Assembly (NCBI RefSeq): GCF_013185915.1
Contig: NZ_JAAZUH010000002.1
Coordinates: forward strand, 868,001 to 932,000
DNA: 64,000 nucleotides
From: Stenotrophomonas bentonitica
Lineage (GTDB): Bacteria > Pseudomonadota > Gammaproteobacteria > Xanthomonadales > Xanthomonadaceae
Direction: 5' to 3'
The notes under the pieces are model-generated. The model was not told the origin of the DNA. It saw only the letters and a list, made by a program, of their open reading frames with translations, and did not search any database. The position numbers and the translations under genes were made by a program. Each line of letters opens with the position of its first letter. Position 1 is the stretch's first letter. This document shows, one piece after another, positions 43,829 through 52,699 of the stretch.

Positions 43829-44155
43829 TCAGCGGATCGGCGGCCTCGGGCCGACTTCGTTGCTGTCGGCCTTGTTGACCACCACGTCGATCACCTTCGA
43901 CTTTTCGAAGTAGACGGTGAACTGCGGGTAGACCCAGCGGTTGATGGTCGGCCACTGGCGCTTCTGGCCGCCGCGCGGATCCAGTCGTTCGCTGGGCTCG
44001 CCGAAGGCAGCCTGGACCTGGCTGGCGGTCTGGCCGCGAACCGGAACGGCCGTGGTGGGCTGCTCCTTGGTGCGGTCGATCAGCAGCGTGTCGGCGTGGA
44101 CGCTGGCGCAGGCCAGCAGGGCAAGCAACGGCAGGGTGGACAGGTAACGCTTCAT
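43829..44155 (-). CDS. Small exported protein of unknown function
   Basis: The 108-residue product has a clear signal peptide (KRYLSTLPLLALLACASVHA); cleavage after VHA gives a periplasmic protein, though LLAC could also serve as a lipobox. The mature part holds TASQVQAAFGEPSERLDPRGG, which recalls the SmpA/OmlA-type 'QVxxxxGxP' segment of small envelope proteins, and an aromatic strand RWVYPQFTVYFEKSKVIDVVV. I do not recognise a defined function. GGGAGTAG precedes the ATG. It could be cotranscribed with aguA. Confidence 0.8.
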   Translation of the reverse strand: MKRYLSTLPLLALLACASVHADTLLIDRTKEQPTTAVPVRGQTASQVQAAFGEPSERLDPRGGQKRQWPTINRWVYPQFTVYFEKSKVIDVVVNKADSNEVGPRPPIR

Positions 44156-44212
44156 CTCGATCTACTCCCCAGTCATCAAGAACGGTGTGGGCCAATTACA
44201 ACAAAATCGGCA

Positions 44213-44242
44213 ATAAAAAACCGCCCGGAGGCGGCTTTTTAT
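44213..44242. terminator. Bidirectional terminator between rpmJ and the small exported-protein gene
   Basis: AAAAAACCGCC-CGGA-GGCGGCTTTTT has A and T tracts on both sides. It lies 41 bases after the rpmJ stop on the minus strand and is the likely end of that transcript. Confidence 0.88.
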
Positions 44243-44282
44243 TCAGGCAGGTCGCGACCACGGGGTCGGGACGCCCTTGGGC

Positions 44283-44408
44283 TCAGCGCTGGCGAGCCTT
44301 GAAACGCGGGTTCGACTTGCAGATCACGAAGATCTTGCCGCGACGACGGACGACCTTGCAGTCGCGGTGACGGGACTTGGCCGACTTCAGGGAAGACAGG
44401 ACTTTCAT
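44283..44408 (-). CDS. rpmJ: 50S ribosomal protein L36, cysteine-poor form
   Basis: The 41-residue protein begins [17 protein letters not shown] and ends [12 protein letters not shown]. It matches the YkgO-like form of L36: only two of the four zinc ligands of standard L36 remain (Cys17 and Cys30), so it probably does not need zinc. The start is fixed by family alignment; the frame is open 20 codons further upstream. It is a single-gene unit, divergent from cmk. Confidence 0.95.
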   Translation of the reverse strand: MKVLSSLKSAKSRHRDCKVVRRRGKIFVICKSNPRFKARQR

Positions 44409-44488
44409 TGCATACCTCGGCGTAAACGTGGATTCGGGTGGAGCGCGGCCGCGATATGCAGATGACAATCGGCAGGTGACGCTCGTTC

Positions 44489-44515
44489 AAGCCCGCCATT
44501 CTACCGGGCTTTTTT
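44489..44515 (+). terminator. Terminator-like hairpin in the leader of cmk
   Basis: AAGCCCG pairs with CGGGCTT around CCATTCTAC, followed by TTTTT. It lies 87 bases before cmk, with no plus-strand gene upstream until the RND operon, which ends 6 kb earlier. Confidence 0.6.
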
Positions 44516-44569
44516 CCATCCTTTCAAGTGGTTGCACCAAAAAAGTCTCGGTACCGACCCGCCAGGGGC

Positions 44570-44575
44570 TAGAAT
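44570..44575 (+). promoter_or_regulatory. Possible -10 box for cmk
   Basis: TAGAAT differs by one base from TATAAT and lies 26 bases before the cmk start. No good -35 box is seen. The same hexamer occurs before the leader hairpin upstream of ndk. Confidence 0.3.
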
Positions 44576-44601
44576 GGGCGGTCAAATACACAGGGAAACC
44601 C

Positions 44602-45282
44602 ATGAACCAGCTACCTCCCGTGCTCACCATCGACGGCCCGTCCGGGGCCGGCAAGGGGACCGTCAGCCGCATTGTCGCACGCCGGCTGGGCTGGCATTAC
44701 CTGGATTCCGGCGCCCTGTACCGCGCCGTGGGCGTGGCCGCCAGCTGGGCCGATATCGACACCTCCGACGCCTCCGCGCTGGTCCGCTGCACCTTTGATA
44801 CCCATGTGAAGTTCGTCGAAGCCGCCGACGGCGGGCTGCGTGTCATCGTCAATGAGACCGACGCCACCGACGAGCTGCGCCTGGAGACCACCGGCGCGCT
44901 GGCCTCCGCCATCGCCGCCATCCCCGAGGTCCGGGCCGCCCTCAAGGAGCGCCAGCGCGCATTCAGGGTTCTGCCCGGCCTGGTCGCCGACGGCCGCGAC
45001 ATGGGCACCGTGATCTTCCCGGACGCCCCGTTCAAGGTGTTCCTGACCGCCAGCGCCGAAGAGCGCGCGGAGCGTCGGCATAACCAGTTGAAAGACAAGG
45101 GGGTTTCTGTTAACTTTGATGACCTCCTGCGCGAGATCATGGCCCGCGACGCCCGTGATGCACAGCGCACAGTGGCGCCCCTGAAGCCGGCAGACGATGC
45201 CGTCGTCATCGACACCAGTGGTATCGGCATCGACACCGTCGTTGCCAAGGTACTGGATCTGCTTCCGGTTTCGGGTGCCTGA
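44602..45282 (+). CDS. cmk: Cytidylate kinase
   Basis: Cmk phosphorylates CMP and dCMP. The 226-residue protein has the P-loop GPSGAGKG (12-19), [26 protein letters not shown] and the lid region [14 protein letters not shown]. The length fits the family. AGGGAAACCC lies before the ATG. It precedes rpsA by 194 bases, an order conserved in most gammaproteobacteria, and some rpsA transcripts may start in cmk. Confidence 0.97.
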   Translation: MNQLPPVLTIDGPSGAGKGTVSRIVARRLGWHYLDSGALYRAVGVAASWADIDTSDASALVRCTFDTHVKFVEAADGGLRVIVNETDATDELRLETTGALASAIAAIPEVRAALKERQRAFRVLPGLVADGRDMGTVIFPDAPFKVFLTASAEERAERRHNQLKDKGVSVNFDDLLREIMARDARDAQRTVAPLKPADDAVVIDTSGIGIDTVVAKVLDLLPVSGA

Positions 45283-45476
45283 TCCGTTGCAAGGAGGCCG
45301 TCAATCCATCGGCGGTAGTCGCACCAATGCAAGGCAACACAAGCTCCGTCCCGCAATGATGCGTGGCGGTTTTCCTACTTAACACACGACCTGCGTTTCC
45401 GGGGTCGACCAACAGGCGGGCAGTAAACGGAACCCTTCCGGGAACCAATGCCCATGTGTCCAACAGAGTAAATCTA
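45283..45476 (+). promoter_or_regulatory. Leader region of rpsA
   Basis: This 194-base spacer precedes the S1 gene. The sequence before the ATG (CAGAGTAAATCTA) has only a poor Shine-Dalgarno element. In E. coli, rpsA likewise lacks a good one, and S1 represses its own translation by binding the leader; the same control is likely here. No convincing promoter pair is visible. Confidence 0.4.
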
Positions 45477-47162
45477 ATGACCGAATCATTTGCCGAACTG
45501 TTTGAAGCCAGCCAGGCCAATCTGGCCAAGCTGAAGCCGGGCGCCATCGTCAGCGGTGTTGTCGTTGAAGTCCGCGGCGACGTCGTGGTGATCAACGCCG
45601 GCCTGAAGTCCGAAGGCATCGTGCCGATCGAACAGTTCCGTAACGACGCTGGCGAAATCGACGTTGCCGAAGGCGATGTCGTCAAGGTCGCCCTCGACTC
45701 GATCGAGAACGGCTTCGGTGAAACCGTCCTGTCGCGCGAGAAGGCCAAGCGCGCCATGGTGTGGGACGAGCTGGAAGAAGCGTTGGAAAAGAACGAAACC
45801 ATCACCGGCCGCATCAGCGGCAAGGTCAAGGGTGGTTTCACCGTGGACATCAAGGATGTCCGCGCGTTCCTGCCCGGTTCGCTGGTGGATGTGCGCCCGG
45901 TGCGCGACCCGGCCTACCTGGAAGGCAAGGAGCTGGAATTCAAGCTCATCAAGCTGGACCGCAAGCGTAACAACGTCGTGGTCTCGCGCCGCGCTGTCGT
46001 CGAAAGCGAGCACTCGGAAGAGCGCGAGCAGCTGATGGACAAGCTGCAGGAAGGCGCGATCCTGAAGGGTGTCGTCAAGAACCTGACCGATTACGGCGCG
46101 TTCGTGGACCTGGGCGGCATCGACGGCCTGCTGCACATCACCGACATGGCCTGGAAGCGCGTGCGCCATCCGTCCGAAGTCGTGAACGTCGGCGACGAGC
46201 TGGACGTGCGCGTGCTGAAGTTCGACCGCGAGCGCAACCGCGTTTCGCTCGGCCTGAAGCAGCTGGGCGAGGATCCGTGGGACAACATCGCCCGCCGTTA
46301 CCCGGCCAACAGCCGCGTCTTCGGCAAGGTCTCCAACGTCACCGATTACGGCGCGTTCGTCGAGATCGAGCCGGGCGTCGAAGGCCTGGTGCACGTGTCC
46401 GAGATGGATTGGACCAACAAGAACGTCAACCCGTCCAAGGTTGTGCAGGTCGGTGACGAAGTTGAAGTCATGGTCCTGGACGTCGACGAGGAGCGTCGCC
46501 GCATCTCGCTGGGCATGAAGCAGGTTGCCGCCAATCCGTGGGAAACCTTCGCTGCCATCCACAAGAAGGGCGACAAGGTGTCGGGCCAGATCAAGTCGAT
46601 CACCGACTTCGGCATCTTCATCGGCCTGGACGGCGGTATCGACGGCCTGGTGCACCTGTCCGACATCAGCTGGAACACCACCGGCGAAGACGTGGTCCGC
46701 AACTTCAAGAAGGGCGACAACCTGGACGCCGTCGTCCTGGCCGTCGATCCGGAGCGCGAGCGCATCAGCCTGGGCGTCAAGCAGCTGGAGCAGGATCCGT
46801 TCGGTCAGTACATGGCTGCCAACCCGAAGGGTTCGAAGGTCGAAGGCGTGGTCAAGGAAGTGGACGCCAAGGGCGCTACCATCGAACTGGCTGACGGCAT
46901 CGAAGGTTACGTCTCGGCTCGTGACGTTGCCAACGAGCGCGTCGACGACGCGACCCAGTTCCTGAAGGTCGGCGACAAGGTTGAAGCGAAGTTCGTGGGC
47001 ATGGATCGCAAGGGTCGTACCCTGCAGCTGTCGATCAAGGCCAAGGACGACGCGGAAATGCGCGAAGTGCTGGAGGAATACCAGTCCTCTTCGGCTTCCA
47101 GCGGCACCACCCAGCTGGGCGCGCTGCTGCGTGCACAGCTGAACGGCAACAAGTCCGAGTAA
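45477..47162 (+). CDS. rpsA: 30S ribosomal protein S1
   Basis: S1 captures mRNA for the small ribosomal subunit. The 561-residue protein has six S1 repeats; the four in the middle show the strongest likeness, with [39 protein letters not shown] and [20 protein letters not shown]. The length equals the E. coli protein within a few residues. It lies between cmk and ihfB as in related species. Codons are strongly biased, as expected for a highly expressed gene. Confidence 0.98.
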   Translation: MTESFAELFEASQANLAKLKPGAIVSGVVVEVRGDVVVINAGLKSEGIVPIEQFRNDAGEIDVAEGDVVKVALDSIENGFGETVLSREKAKRAMVWDELEEALEKNETITGRISGKVKGGFTVDIKDVRAFLPGSLVDVRPVRDPAYLEGKELEFKLIKLDRKRNNVVVSRRAVVESEHSEEREQLMDKLQEGAILKGVVKNLTDYGAFVDLGGIDGLLHITDMAWKRVRHPSEVVNVGDELDVRVLKFDRERNRVSLGLKQLGEDPWDNIARRYPANSRVFGKVSNVTDYGAFVEIEPGVEGLVHVSEMDWTNKNVNPSKVVQVGDEVEVMVLDVDEERRRISLGMKQVAANPWETFAAIHKKGDKVSGQIKSITDFGIFIGLDGGIDGLVHLSDISWNTTGEDVVRNFKKGDNLDAVVLAVDPERERISLGVKQLEQDPFGQYMAANPKGSKVEGVVKEVDAKGATIELADGIEGYVSARDVANERVDDATQFLKVGDKVEAKFVGMDRKGRTLQLSIKAKDDAEMREVLEEYQSSSASSGTTQLGALLRAQLNGNKSE

Positions 47163-47192
47163 TCGGACCCTGCCGCAGCCGTAGTTTCCTGG

Positions 47193-47222
47193 ACGGCCCG
47201 GACACATGTCCGGGCCGTTTCA
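47193..47222 (+). terminator. Terminator-like hairpin after rpsA
   Basis: A perfect 12-base stem (ACGGCCCGGACA with TGTCCGGGCCGT) is followed only by TTTC, so it may stop transcription partly and leave some read-through into ihfB. Confidence 0.7.
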
Positions 47223-47251
47223 GGGTTTGAGACCCTCGACGCGAGTCCGCA

Positions 47252-47557
47252 ATGACCAAATCCGAGTTGATCGAAATCCTGGCGCGCCGACAGGCGCATC
47301 TGAAGTCGGACGATGTCGATCTGGCGGTAAAGTCGTTGCTGGAAATGATGGGCGGGGCGCTGGCCGGCGGGGATCGCATCGAGATCCGCGGGTTCGGCAG
47401 TTTTTCGTTGCACTACCGGCCGCCCAGGCTGGGTCGCAACCCCAAGACCGGGGAATCGGTCGCACTGCCGGGCAAGCATGTCCCGCACTTCAAGCCGGGC
47501 AAGGAACTGCGTGAGCGCGTCAGCGCCGTGGTGCCGCTGGAAAGCGATCCGGCCTGA
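47252..47557 (+). CDS. ihfB: Integration host factor beta subunit
   Basis: The 101-residue protein is a full-length HU/IHF-fold subunit: [14 protein letters not shown] at the start, [26 protein letters not shown], which holds the DNA-minor-groove arm with its proline, and [17 protein letters not shown] bends DNA sharply at specific sites. The position directly after rpsA is conserved. The ribosome site is weak (GCGAG). Confidence 0.97.
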   Translation: MTKSELIEILARRQAHLKSDDVDLAVKSLLEMMGGALAGGDRIEIRGFGSFSLHYRPPRLGRNPKTGESVALPGKHVPHFKPGKELRERVSAVVPLESDPA

Positions 47558-47657
47558 GCCAATTCGTCCGCCCTGGCGGATGCACCCTTTACATCCCTTC
47601 GGCTACTCTTTGACCGAACGCATGCCTTCTTCTCCTTTCGACGGACAATAAGCGCCG

Positions 47658-48836
47658 ATGGAATTCGTCTCCGAGTGGTTCTGGTTTTTCCTGTTCCTGC
47701 CGCTGGCAGCGGTGTCCGGCTGGGTGATCGGCCGACGTGGCGGGCAGCGCCACGGCGACAACCAGGTCAGCCGCCTCTCCAGCACCTATTTCCGCGGCCT
47801 GAACTACCTGCTCAACGAGCAGCCGGACAAGGCCATCGAGCTGTTCCTGCATATTGCGGAGCTGGACAAGGAAACCTTTGAAACCCAGGTTGCGCTGGGC
47901 CACCTGTTCCGCCGCCGTGGCGAGGTCGACCGGGCCATCCGCCTGCACCAGGGGCTGGTCAACCGCACCGACCTGAGCGACGCCCAGCGCGTCCAGGCCC
48001 TGCTGGCGCTCGGCGAGGACTACATGAAGTCCGGCCTGCTCGACCGAGCCGAAACCGTGTTCTCCGAGCTGGCCCAGATCGACCAGCGCGCCCCGCAGGC
48101 GCTCAAGCACCTGATCGGCATCTACCAGGCCGAGCGCGACTGGGAAAAGGCGATCGACAACGCCACCCGCTATGAAGAGGTCACCGGCGAGCCGATGGGC
48201 AAGCTGGTGGGTCAGTTCGAATGCGAACTGGCCGAACGCTTCCGCGGCGCCGGCAAGATCGACGAGGCGCGTGCGGCCATTGCCCGCGCCTACCAGGCCG
48301 ACGCCATGTCGGTCCGCGCCGGCATCATCGAAGGTCGCCTGGAAACCGATTCGGGCAATGCCGAAGCGGCGGTGCGCGCCTTCGAGCGCGCGGCCCGCAA
48401 CGACCCCGAGTACCTGCCCGAGGTCCTGCAGCCGCTGATGCAGAACTACCGCAAGGTCGGCGACCTCGGTGGCGCGCGTGCATTCCTGTCGGAAATGACC
48501 GAGCACTACCGCGGCATCGCCCCGGTCCTGGCATTGACCCAGTTGATGGAAGAGCAGGAAGGCGTTGCCCCCGCGCGCGCATACCTGGGCCGCCAGCTCA
48601 AGGACCGTCCGTCGGTCCGTGGCGAGTCCGCGCTGATCGACCTGACCCTGGCCGAGGGCGCCGATTCCACCGCGACCCTGCACGACCTCAAGCACATCAC
48701 AGACCAGCTGCTGGTCCGCAACCCGGCCTACCGCTGCACCCGCTGCGGCTTCGGCGCGCGCACCCACCACTGGCAATGCCCCAGCTGCAAGGAGTGGGGA
48801 ACGGTCAAGCCGCTGCTGAACTACGCGGTGCTCTGA
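47658..48836 (+). CDS. lapB: Lipopolysaccharide assembly protein LapB (YciM)
   Basis: LapB controls LPS synthesis by guiding the FtsH protease to LpxC. The 392-residue protein has an N-terminal membrane anchor (WFWFFLFLPLAAVSGWVIG), a chain of TPR repeats (about 40-350; for example YFRGLNYLLNEQPDKAIELF), and a C-terminal rubredoxin-like metal site with two CxxC pairs (YRCTRCGFG and WQCPSCKEWG). All these match LapB. It lies 100 bases after ihfB and 3 bases before a polysaccharide transferase gene, which fits an envelope role. Confidence 0.95.
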   Translation: MEFVSEWFWFFLFLPLAAVSGWVIGRRGGQRHGDNQVSRLSSTYFRGLNYLLNEQPDKAIELFLHIAELDKETFETQVALGHLFRRRGEVDRAIRLHQGLVNRTDLSDAQRVQALLALGEDYMKSGLLDRAETVFSELAQIDQRAPQALKHLIGIYQAERDWEKAIDNATRYEEVTGEPMGKLVGQFECELAERFRGAGKIDEARAAIARAYQADAMSVRAGIIEGRLETDSGNAEAAVRAFERAARNDPEYLPEVLQPLMQNYRKVGDLGGARAFLSEMTEHYRGIAPVLALTQLMEEQEGVAPARAYLGRQLKDRPSVRGESALIDLTLAEGADSTATLHDLKHITDQLLVRNPAYRCTRCGFGARTHHWQCPSCKEWGTVKPLLNYAVL

Positions 48837-48839
48837 CCC

Positions 48840-49814
48840 ATGCTGCCGGGAGGGTGGATCGGGCTGCTGGCGGTGCTGGCAGTCGCCGCGGTGCTTACCG
48901 CGTGTGCCCGCTACTACGCGCTGCGGCGCAACCTGTTGGACCAGCCCGGCGAACGCCGCAGCCATGGCGTGGCGACCCCGCGCGGCGGCGGCATCGCCAT
49001 CGTGCTGACCCTGCTGCTGGCGGTCGTTGCCGGTGCGGTCTGCTGGCCGCAGGCCCGCACCGCGCTCCTGGTGTTCGGGCTGGGCCTGGCCCTGGTGGCC
49101 GGGATCGGCTGGTGGGACGACCACCGGCCGCTGCCGGCGGTGCGCCGGCTGCTGGTCCACGTGGTCGCCGCCAGCCTGTTGGCCGGACTGGTCTGGAATG
49201 CCACCGGCAACCCCTGGCAGACCGCGCTGGCCCTGCTGTTCACGACATCCCTGATCAACATCTGGAACTTCATGGATGGGATCAACGGGATTGCCACCAC
49301 CCAGGCGATCCTGGCCGGCGCCGCCTTCGCGCTGGTGCTGCCCGGTCCGCTGGCCCTGGCCGGCGTGGTCCTGGCCCTGGCGTGCCTGGGCTTCCTGCCG
49401 TTCAACTTCCCCCGCGCCCGGATTTTCATGGGGGATGTCGGCAGCGGCGCGCTTGGCTATGCGGTGGCGGCCCTGGTCTGCCTGGCCAGCGTGGCCACGA
49501 CGGTGTCCTGGTTGCTGCTGCTGGTGCCGCTGACCGCCTTCCTCGTGGACGCGGGCTTCACACTGCTGGCGCGCATGCTCTCCGGGCAGAGGTGGATGGA
49601 GCCCCACACCCAGCATCTGTACCAGCGCGCCGTCAAAGGTGGAGCAACGCACACTTCGGTTACAGGGATGTACTTTGTTTTTGGTTTGTTCAGTATTACA
49701 GTGTTTAATGCTTGCACGTATTTGCAGCCGAGGTGGGAGGCTGCCGTGGCCGTAACGTGGATGATCTCCGCGACCGGTCTTTGGCTACTCCTGCGCAAGG
49801 GAATGCGCCACTAG
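48840..49814 (+). CDS. Polyprenyl-phosphate sugar-1-phosphate transferase (WecA/WbpL/MraY family)
   Basis: This 324-residue membrane protein of about ten helices has the family's metal and substrate motifs: WDDH (near 94-97), NFMDGINGIA (near 142-151) and FMGDVGSGALGY (near 196-207). It moves a sugar phosphate from a UDP-sugar to undecaprenyl phosphate, the first step of O-antigen or a related glycan. It has no ribosome site of its own and follows lapB after 3 bases. The last quarter, near 49640-49725, is clearly richer in A and T than the rest. Confidence 0.88.
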   Translation: MLPGGWIGLLAVLAVAAVLTACARYYALRRNLLDQPGERRSHGVATPRGGGIAIVLTLLLAVVAGAVCWPQARTALLVFGLGLALVAGIGWWDDHRPLPAVRRLLVHVVAASLLAGLVWNATGNPWQTALALLFTTSLINIWNFMDGINGIATTQAILAGAAFALVLPGPLALAGVVLALACLGFLPFNFPRARIFMGDVGSGALGYAVAALVCLASVATTVSWLLLLVPLTAFLVDAGFTLLARMLSGQRWMEPHTQHLYQRAVKGGATHTSVTGMYFVFGLFSITVFNACTYLQPRWEAAVAVTWMISATGLWLLLRKGMRH

Positions 49815-49830
49815 AAGGAATGCTTGGTTT

Positions 49831-49920
49831 ATGACGCCTTGGCTGGACCGCTTTACGAGTCTGCTCCCCCGTGCCGCCATCGTGGCCCACGACCTCTTCA
49901 TGGTCTGGGCCTGCTGGTAG
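49831..49920 (+). pseudogene. 5' end of the WbpM-like gene, cut by an in-frame TAG
   Basis: An ATG with AAGGA upstream opens a frame that reads MTPWLDRF, then PRAAIVAHDLFMVWACW, then TAG at 49918-49920, then continues unbroken as LLHAGRYSM in the large gene downstream. The 29 codons have the character of the first membrane helix of FlaA1/WbpM proteins. The stop at codon 30 is one base from CAG (Gln). So this is the true start of the downstream gene, interrupted by one nonsense change or a sequencing error. Confidence 0.8.
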
Positions 49921-51738
49921 TTGCTGCATGCGGGCCGCTATTCGATGCTGGCCGACGCCCCTTCGCTTCCGCTCTGGAACATCGACACCACCCTGGTGCT
50001 GGCCATCCAGGCCGTCGTGTTCTGGCGGGTAGGCCTCTACCGGGGCCTGTGGCGGTTCGCCAGCGTGGCCGACCTGTTGCACATCTTCAAATCCAGCTTC
50101 ATCGGCCTGCTGGCGATCGTCGTGGTGCTTGCCTACAAGCGCTTCAATGGCGTGCCGATGTCGGTGCTGGTGATCTATCCGTTCGCGCTGTCGGCCCTGC
50201 TGGGTGCGCCGCGCCTGCTGTACCGGGCCTGGAAGGACTACCAGGCGCTGCAGTCCGATGCGAGCGCGCGCCGCGTGCTGATCCTGGGTGCCGGCCAGGC
50301 CGCCGAAGCCTTGGTCCGCGACCTGCGCCGCTCCGGTGATTTCGAACCGGTCGGCCTGCTCGACGACGCCCCGCACCTGCAGGGCGCCAAGCTGCAGGGC
50401 CTGCCCATCCTCGGCACGCTGGACGATGCCGCTGCCGTGGCCCGCGAAACCGCGGCCAAGCTTCTGGTGATCGCCATTCCTTCGCTCGACGCGGCGGGCA
50501 TGCAGCGGGTGGTGGCCCTGTGCGAGAGCACCGGGGTGCCGTTCCGGATGGTGCCCAAGCTCAACGACGTGCTGCTCGGCCATTCGCTGCCGGGCGAGCT
50601 CAAGGAAGTGGCGATCGAGGACCTGCTCGGGCGCAAGCCGATCCTGCCGGACTGGTCGCTGATCCGCGGCTGGCTGGGCGGCCGCACCGTGCTGGTCACC
50701 GGCGCCGGTGGCTCGATCGGTTCGGAACTGTGCCGCCAGTGCGCGCGGCACGGGGCAGGGCGGGTCGTGCTGCTGGAAATGAGCGAGCTGCTGCTGCTGA
50801 CCATCGAGGCCGAGCTCAAGCGCAGCTTCCCTGACCTGGTGGTGGAAGCGGTGCTGGGCGACTGCGGCGACCCGGCCGTGATCCGCCACGCGCTGTCGCT
50901 GTCCAGTGTCGACGCGGTGTTCCATGCGGCGGCCTACAAGCAGGTACCGGTGCTGGAGCGCCAGCTGCGCGAAGCGGTGCGCAACAACATCCTGTCCACC
51001 GAAACGGTGGCGCGCGCGTGTGTCGAGGCGCGCATCGAGCATTTCGTATTCATCTCCACCGACAAGGCGGTCGACCCGGTCAACGCGCTCGGCGCCAGCA
51101 AGCGCTACGCGGAGATGATCTGCCAGAGCCTGGACCAGAAGACCAGCCACACGCGCTTCGTCACCGTGCGCTTCGGCAACGTGCTGGCCTCGGCCGGCAG
51201 CGTGGTCCCGGTGTTCCGCGAACAGATCCTCAAGGGCGGCCCGGTCACGGTCACCGACCCGGAAGTGACCCGTTACTTCATGACCATCCCCGAGGCCTGC
51301 CAGCTGATCCTGCAGGCGGCGGCGTCGGCTTCGCATGGTGCGATCTACACCCTGGACATGGGCGAGCCGGTGCCGATCCGGGTGCTGGCCGAGCAGATGA
51401 TCCGCCTGGCGGGCAAGCAGCCGTACAAGGACATCGCGATCGTCTACACGGGCCTGCGTCCCGGCGAGAAGCTGCACGAAACCCTGTTCTATTCAGACGA
51501 GGATTATCGGCCGACCGCGCACCCGAAGATCCTCGAAGCCGGCGTGCGCACCTTCTCCCGCGACCAGGTGCTGGGCAACGTGCCGCGCCTGCGCGAGGCG
51601 ATCGCCAATTACGATACCGATGCCATCAACAGCATCCTGTTCGCGACCATGCCGGAGTTCTCGCCGTTGCAACAGGAATCTCACGTCGAGTCGGCTAATG
51701 TGGTTCCCTTTCCGGCACGAGAGGCCAACAGGCTGTGA
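49921..51738 (+). CDS. WbpM/CapD/FlaA1-like nucleotide-sugar 4,6-dehydratase, 5' end interrupted
   Basis: The open frame after the TAG encodes 605 residues of a membrane-bound UDP-HexNAc 4,6-dehydratase. It has three remaining membrane helices, a first Rossmann domain (VLILGAGQAAEAL) and the catalytic short-chain dehydrogenase domain (VLVTGAGGSIGSELC; STDKAVDPVNALGASKRYAE; FGNVLASAGSV; GLRPGEKLHE). Such enzymes start synthesis of rare sugars for O-antigen. Without read-through of the amber codon, translation would have to restart at TTG 49921 or ATG 49945, losing helix 1. The end overlaps galU (GTGA). Confidence 0.85.
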   Translation: MLHAGRYSMLADAPSLPLWNIDTTLVLAIQAVVFWRVGLYRGLWRFASVADLLHIFKSSFIGLLAIVVVLAYKRFNGVPMSVLVIYPFALSALLGAPRLLYRAWKDYQALQSDASARRVLILGAGQAAEALVRDLRRSGDFEPVGLLDDAPHLQGAKLQGLPILGTLDDAAAVARETAAKLLVIAIPSLDAAGMQRVVALCESTGVPFRMVPKLNDVLLGHSLPGELKEVAIEDLLGRKPILPDWSLIRGWLGGRTVLVTGAGGSIGSELCRQCARHGAGRVVLLEMSELLLLTIEAELKRSFPDLVVEAVLGDCGDPAVIRHALSLSSVDAVFHAAAYKQVPVLERQLREAVRNNILSTETVARACVEARIEHFVFISTDKAVDPVNALGASKRYAEMICQSLDQKTSHTRFVTVRFGNVLASAGSVVPVFREQILKGGPVTVTDPEVTRYFMTIPEACQLILQAAASASHGAIYTLDMGEPVPIRVLAEQMIRLAGKQPYKDIAIVYTGLRPGEKLHETLFYSDEDYRPTAHPKILEAGVRTFSRDQVLGNVPRLREAIANYDTDAINSILFATMPEFSPLQQESHVESANVVPFPAREANRL

Positions 51739-52625
51739 CGAGCAAGCGCATTCGCAAGGCGGTTTTCCCGGTGGCAGGCCTGGGTACCCGGTTCCTTCCC
51801 GCCACCAAGACGGTTCCCAAGGAAATGCTGCCGATCATCGATCGGCCGTTGATTCAGTACGCCGTCGATGAGGCGATCGAAGCAGGGTGCGACACCCTGA
51901 TCTTCATCACCAACCGCTACAAGCACGCGGTGGCCGACTATTTCGACAAGGCGTACGAACTGGAGCAGAAACTCGAGCGTGCCGGCAAGACCGAGCAGCT
52001 TGAACTGGTCCGGCACGTGCTGCCCAACGGCGTGCGTGCGATCTTCGTCACCCAGGCCGAAGCGCTGGGCCTGGGCCACGCGGTACTGTGCGCCAAGGCC
52101 GTGATCGGCGATGAGCCGTTCGCCGTGCTGCTGCCGGACGACCTGATCTGGAACCGCGGCGCCGGCGCGCTCAAGCAGATGGCCGACCTCAACCAGGCCA
52201 CCGGCGCCAGCGTGATCGCGGTGGAAGACGTGCCGCACGAGAACACCGCCAGCTATGGCATCGTTGCCACCGACGCGTTCGACGGCCGCAAGGGCCGCAT
52301 TTCGCAGATCGTGGAAAAGCCCAAGCCGGCCGACGCGCCGAGCGACTTGGCCGTGGTCGGGCGGTACGTGCTCAGCCCGAAGATCTTCGATCTGCTGGAG
52401 TCCACCGGCACCGGTGCCGGCGGCGAGATTCAGCTGACCGACGCCATTGCCGAACTGCTCAAGACCGAGGAAGTGGACGCATTCCGCTTCGAAGGCACCC
52501 GTTTCGACTGCGGTACCCACCTGGGCCTGGTCGAGGCAACCATCCGCTTCGCGCTGGAAAGCCACAAGCTGGGCAAGCCGGCACGCGAGAAGCTGGCGCA
52601 GATGCTGGCCGACGACGAAGGCTGA
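51735..52625 (+). CDS. galU: UTP-glucose-1-phosphate uridylyltransferase
   Basis: GalU makes UDP-glucose for LPS core, exopolysaccharide and osmoregulated glucans. The 296-residue product has AVFPVAGLGTRFLPATKTVPKEMLPI, the nucleotide-binding start of the family, then GLGHAVLCAK, LLPDDLI and FEGTRFDCGTHLG. The GTG start overlaps the preceding stop (GTGA), so it is coupled to the dehydratase gene; a block in that gene could lower galU translation. A two-way terminator follows. Confidence 0.97.
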   Translation: MTSKRIRKAVFPVAGLGTRFLPATKTVPKEMLPIIDRPLIQYAVDEAIEAGCDTLIFITNRYKHAVADYFDKAYELEQKLERAGKTEQLELVRHVLPNGVRAIFVTQAEALGLGHAVLCAKAVIGDEPFAVLLPDDLIWNRGAGALKQMADLNQATGASVIAVEDVPHENTASYGIVATDAFDGRKGRISQIVEKPKPADAPSDLAVVGRYVLSPKIFDLLESTGTGAGGEIQLTDAIAELLKTEEVDAFRFEGTRFDCGTHLGLVEATIRFALESHKLGKPAREKLAQMLADDEG

Positions 52626-52659
52626 GGTGTTCCGGCCGCTGGCTGGAAAAACACACAAA

Positions 52660-52690
52660 AAAAAGGGCGACCCGAGGGTCGCCCTTTTTC
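52660..52690. terminator. Bidirectional terminator between galU and the thiolase gene
   Basis: A stem AAAAAGGGCGACCC with GGGTCGCCCTTTTT around GA has A and T tracts on either side. It serves both convergent genes. Confidence 0.93.
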
Positions 52691-52699
52691 ATGGTGCGC

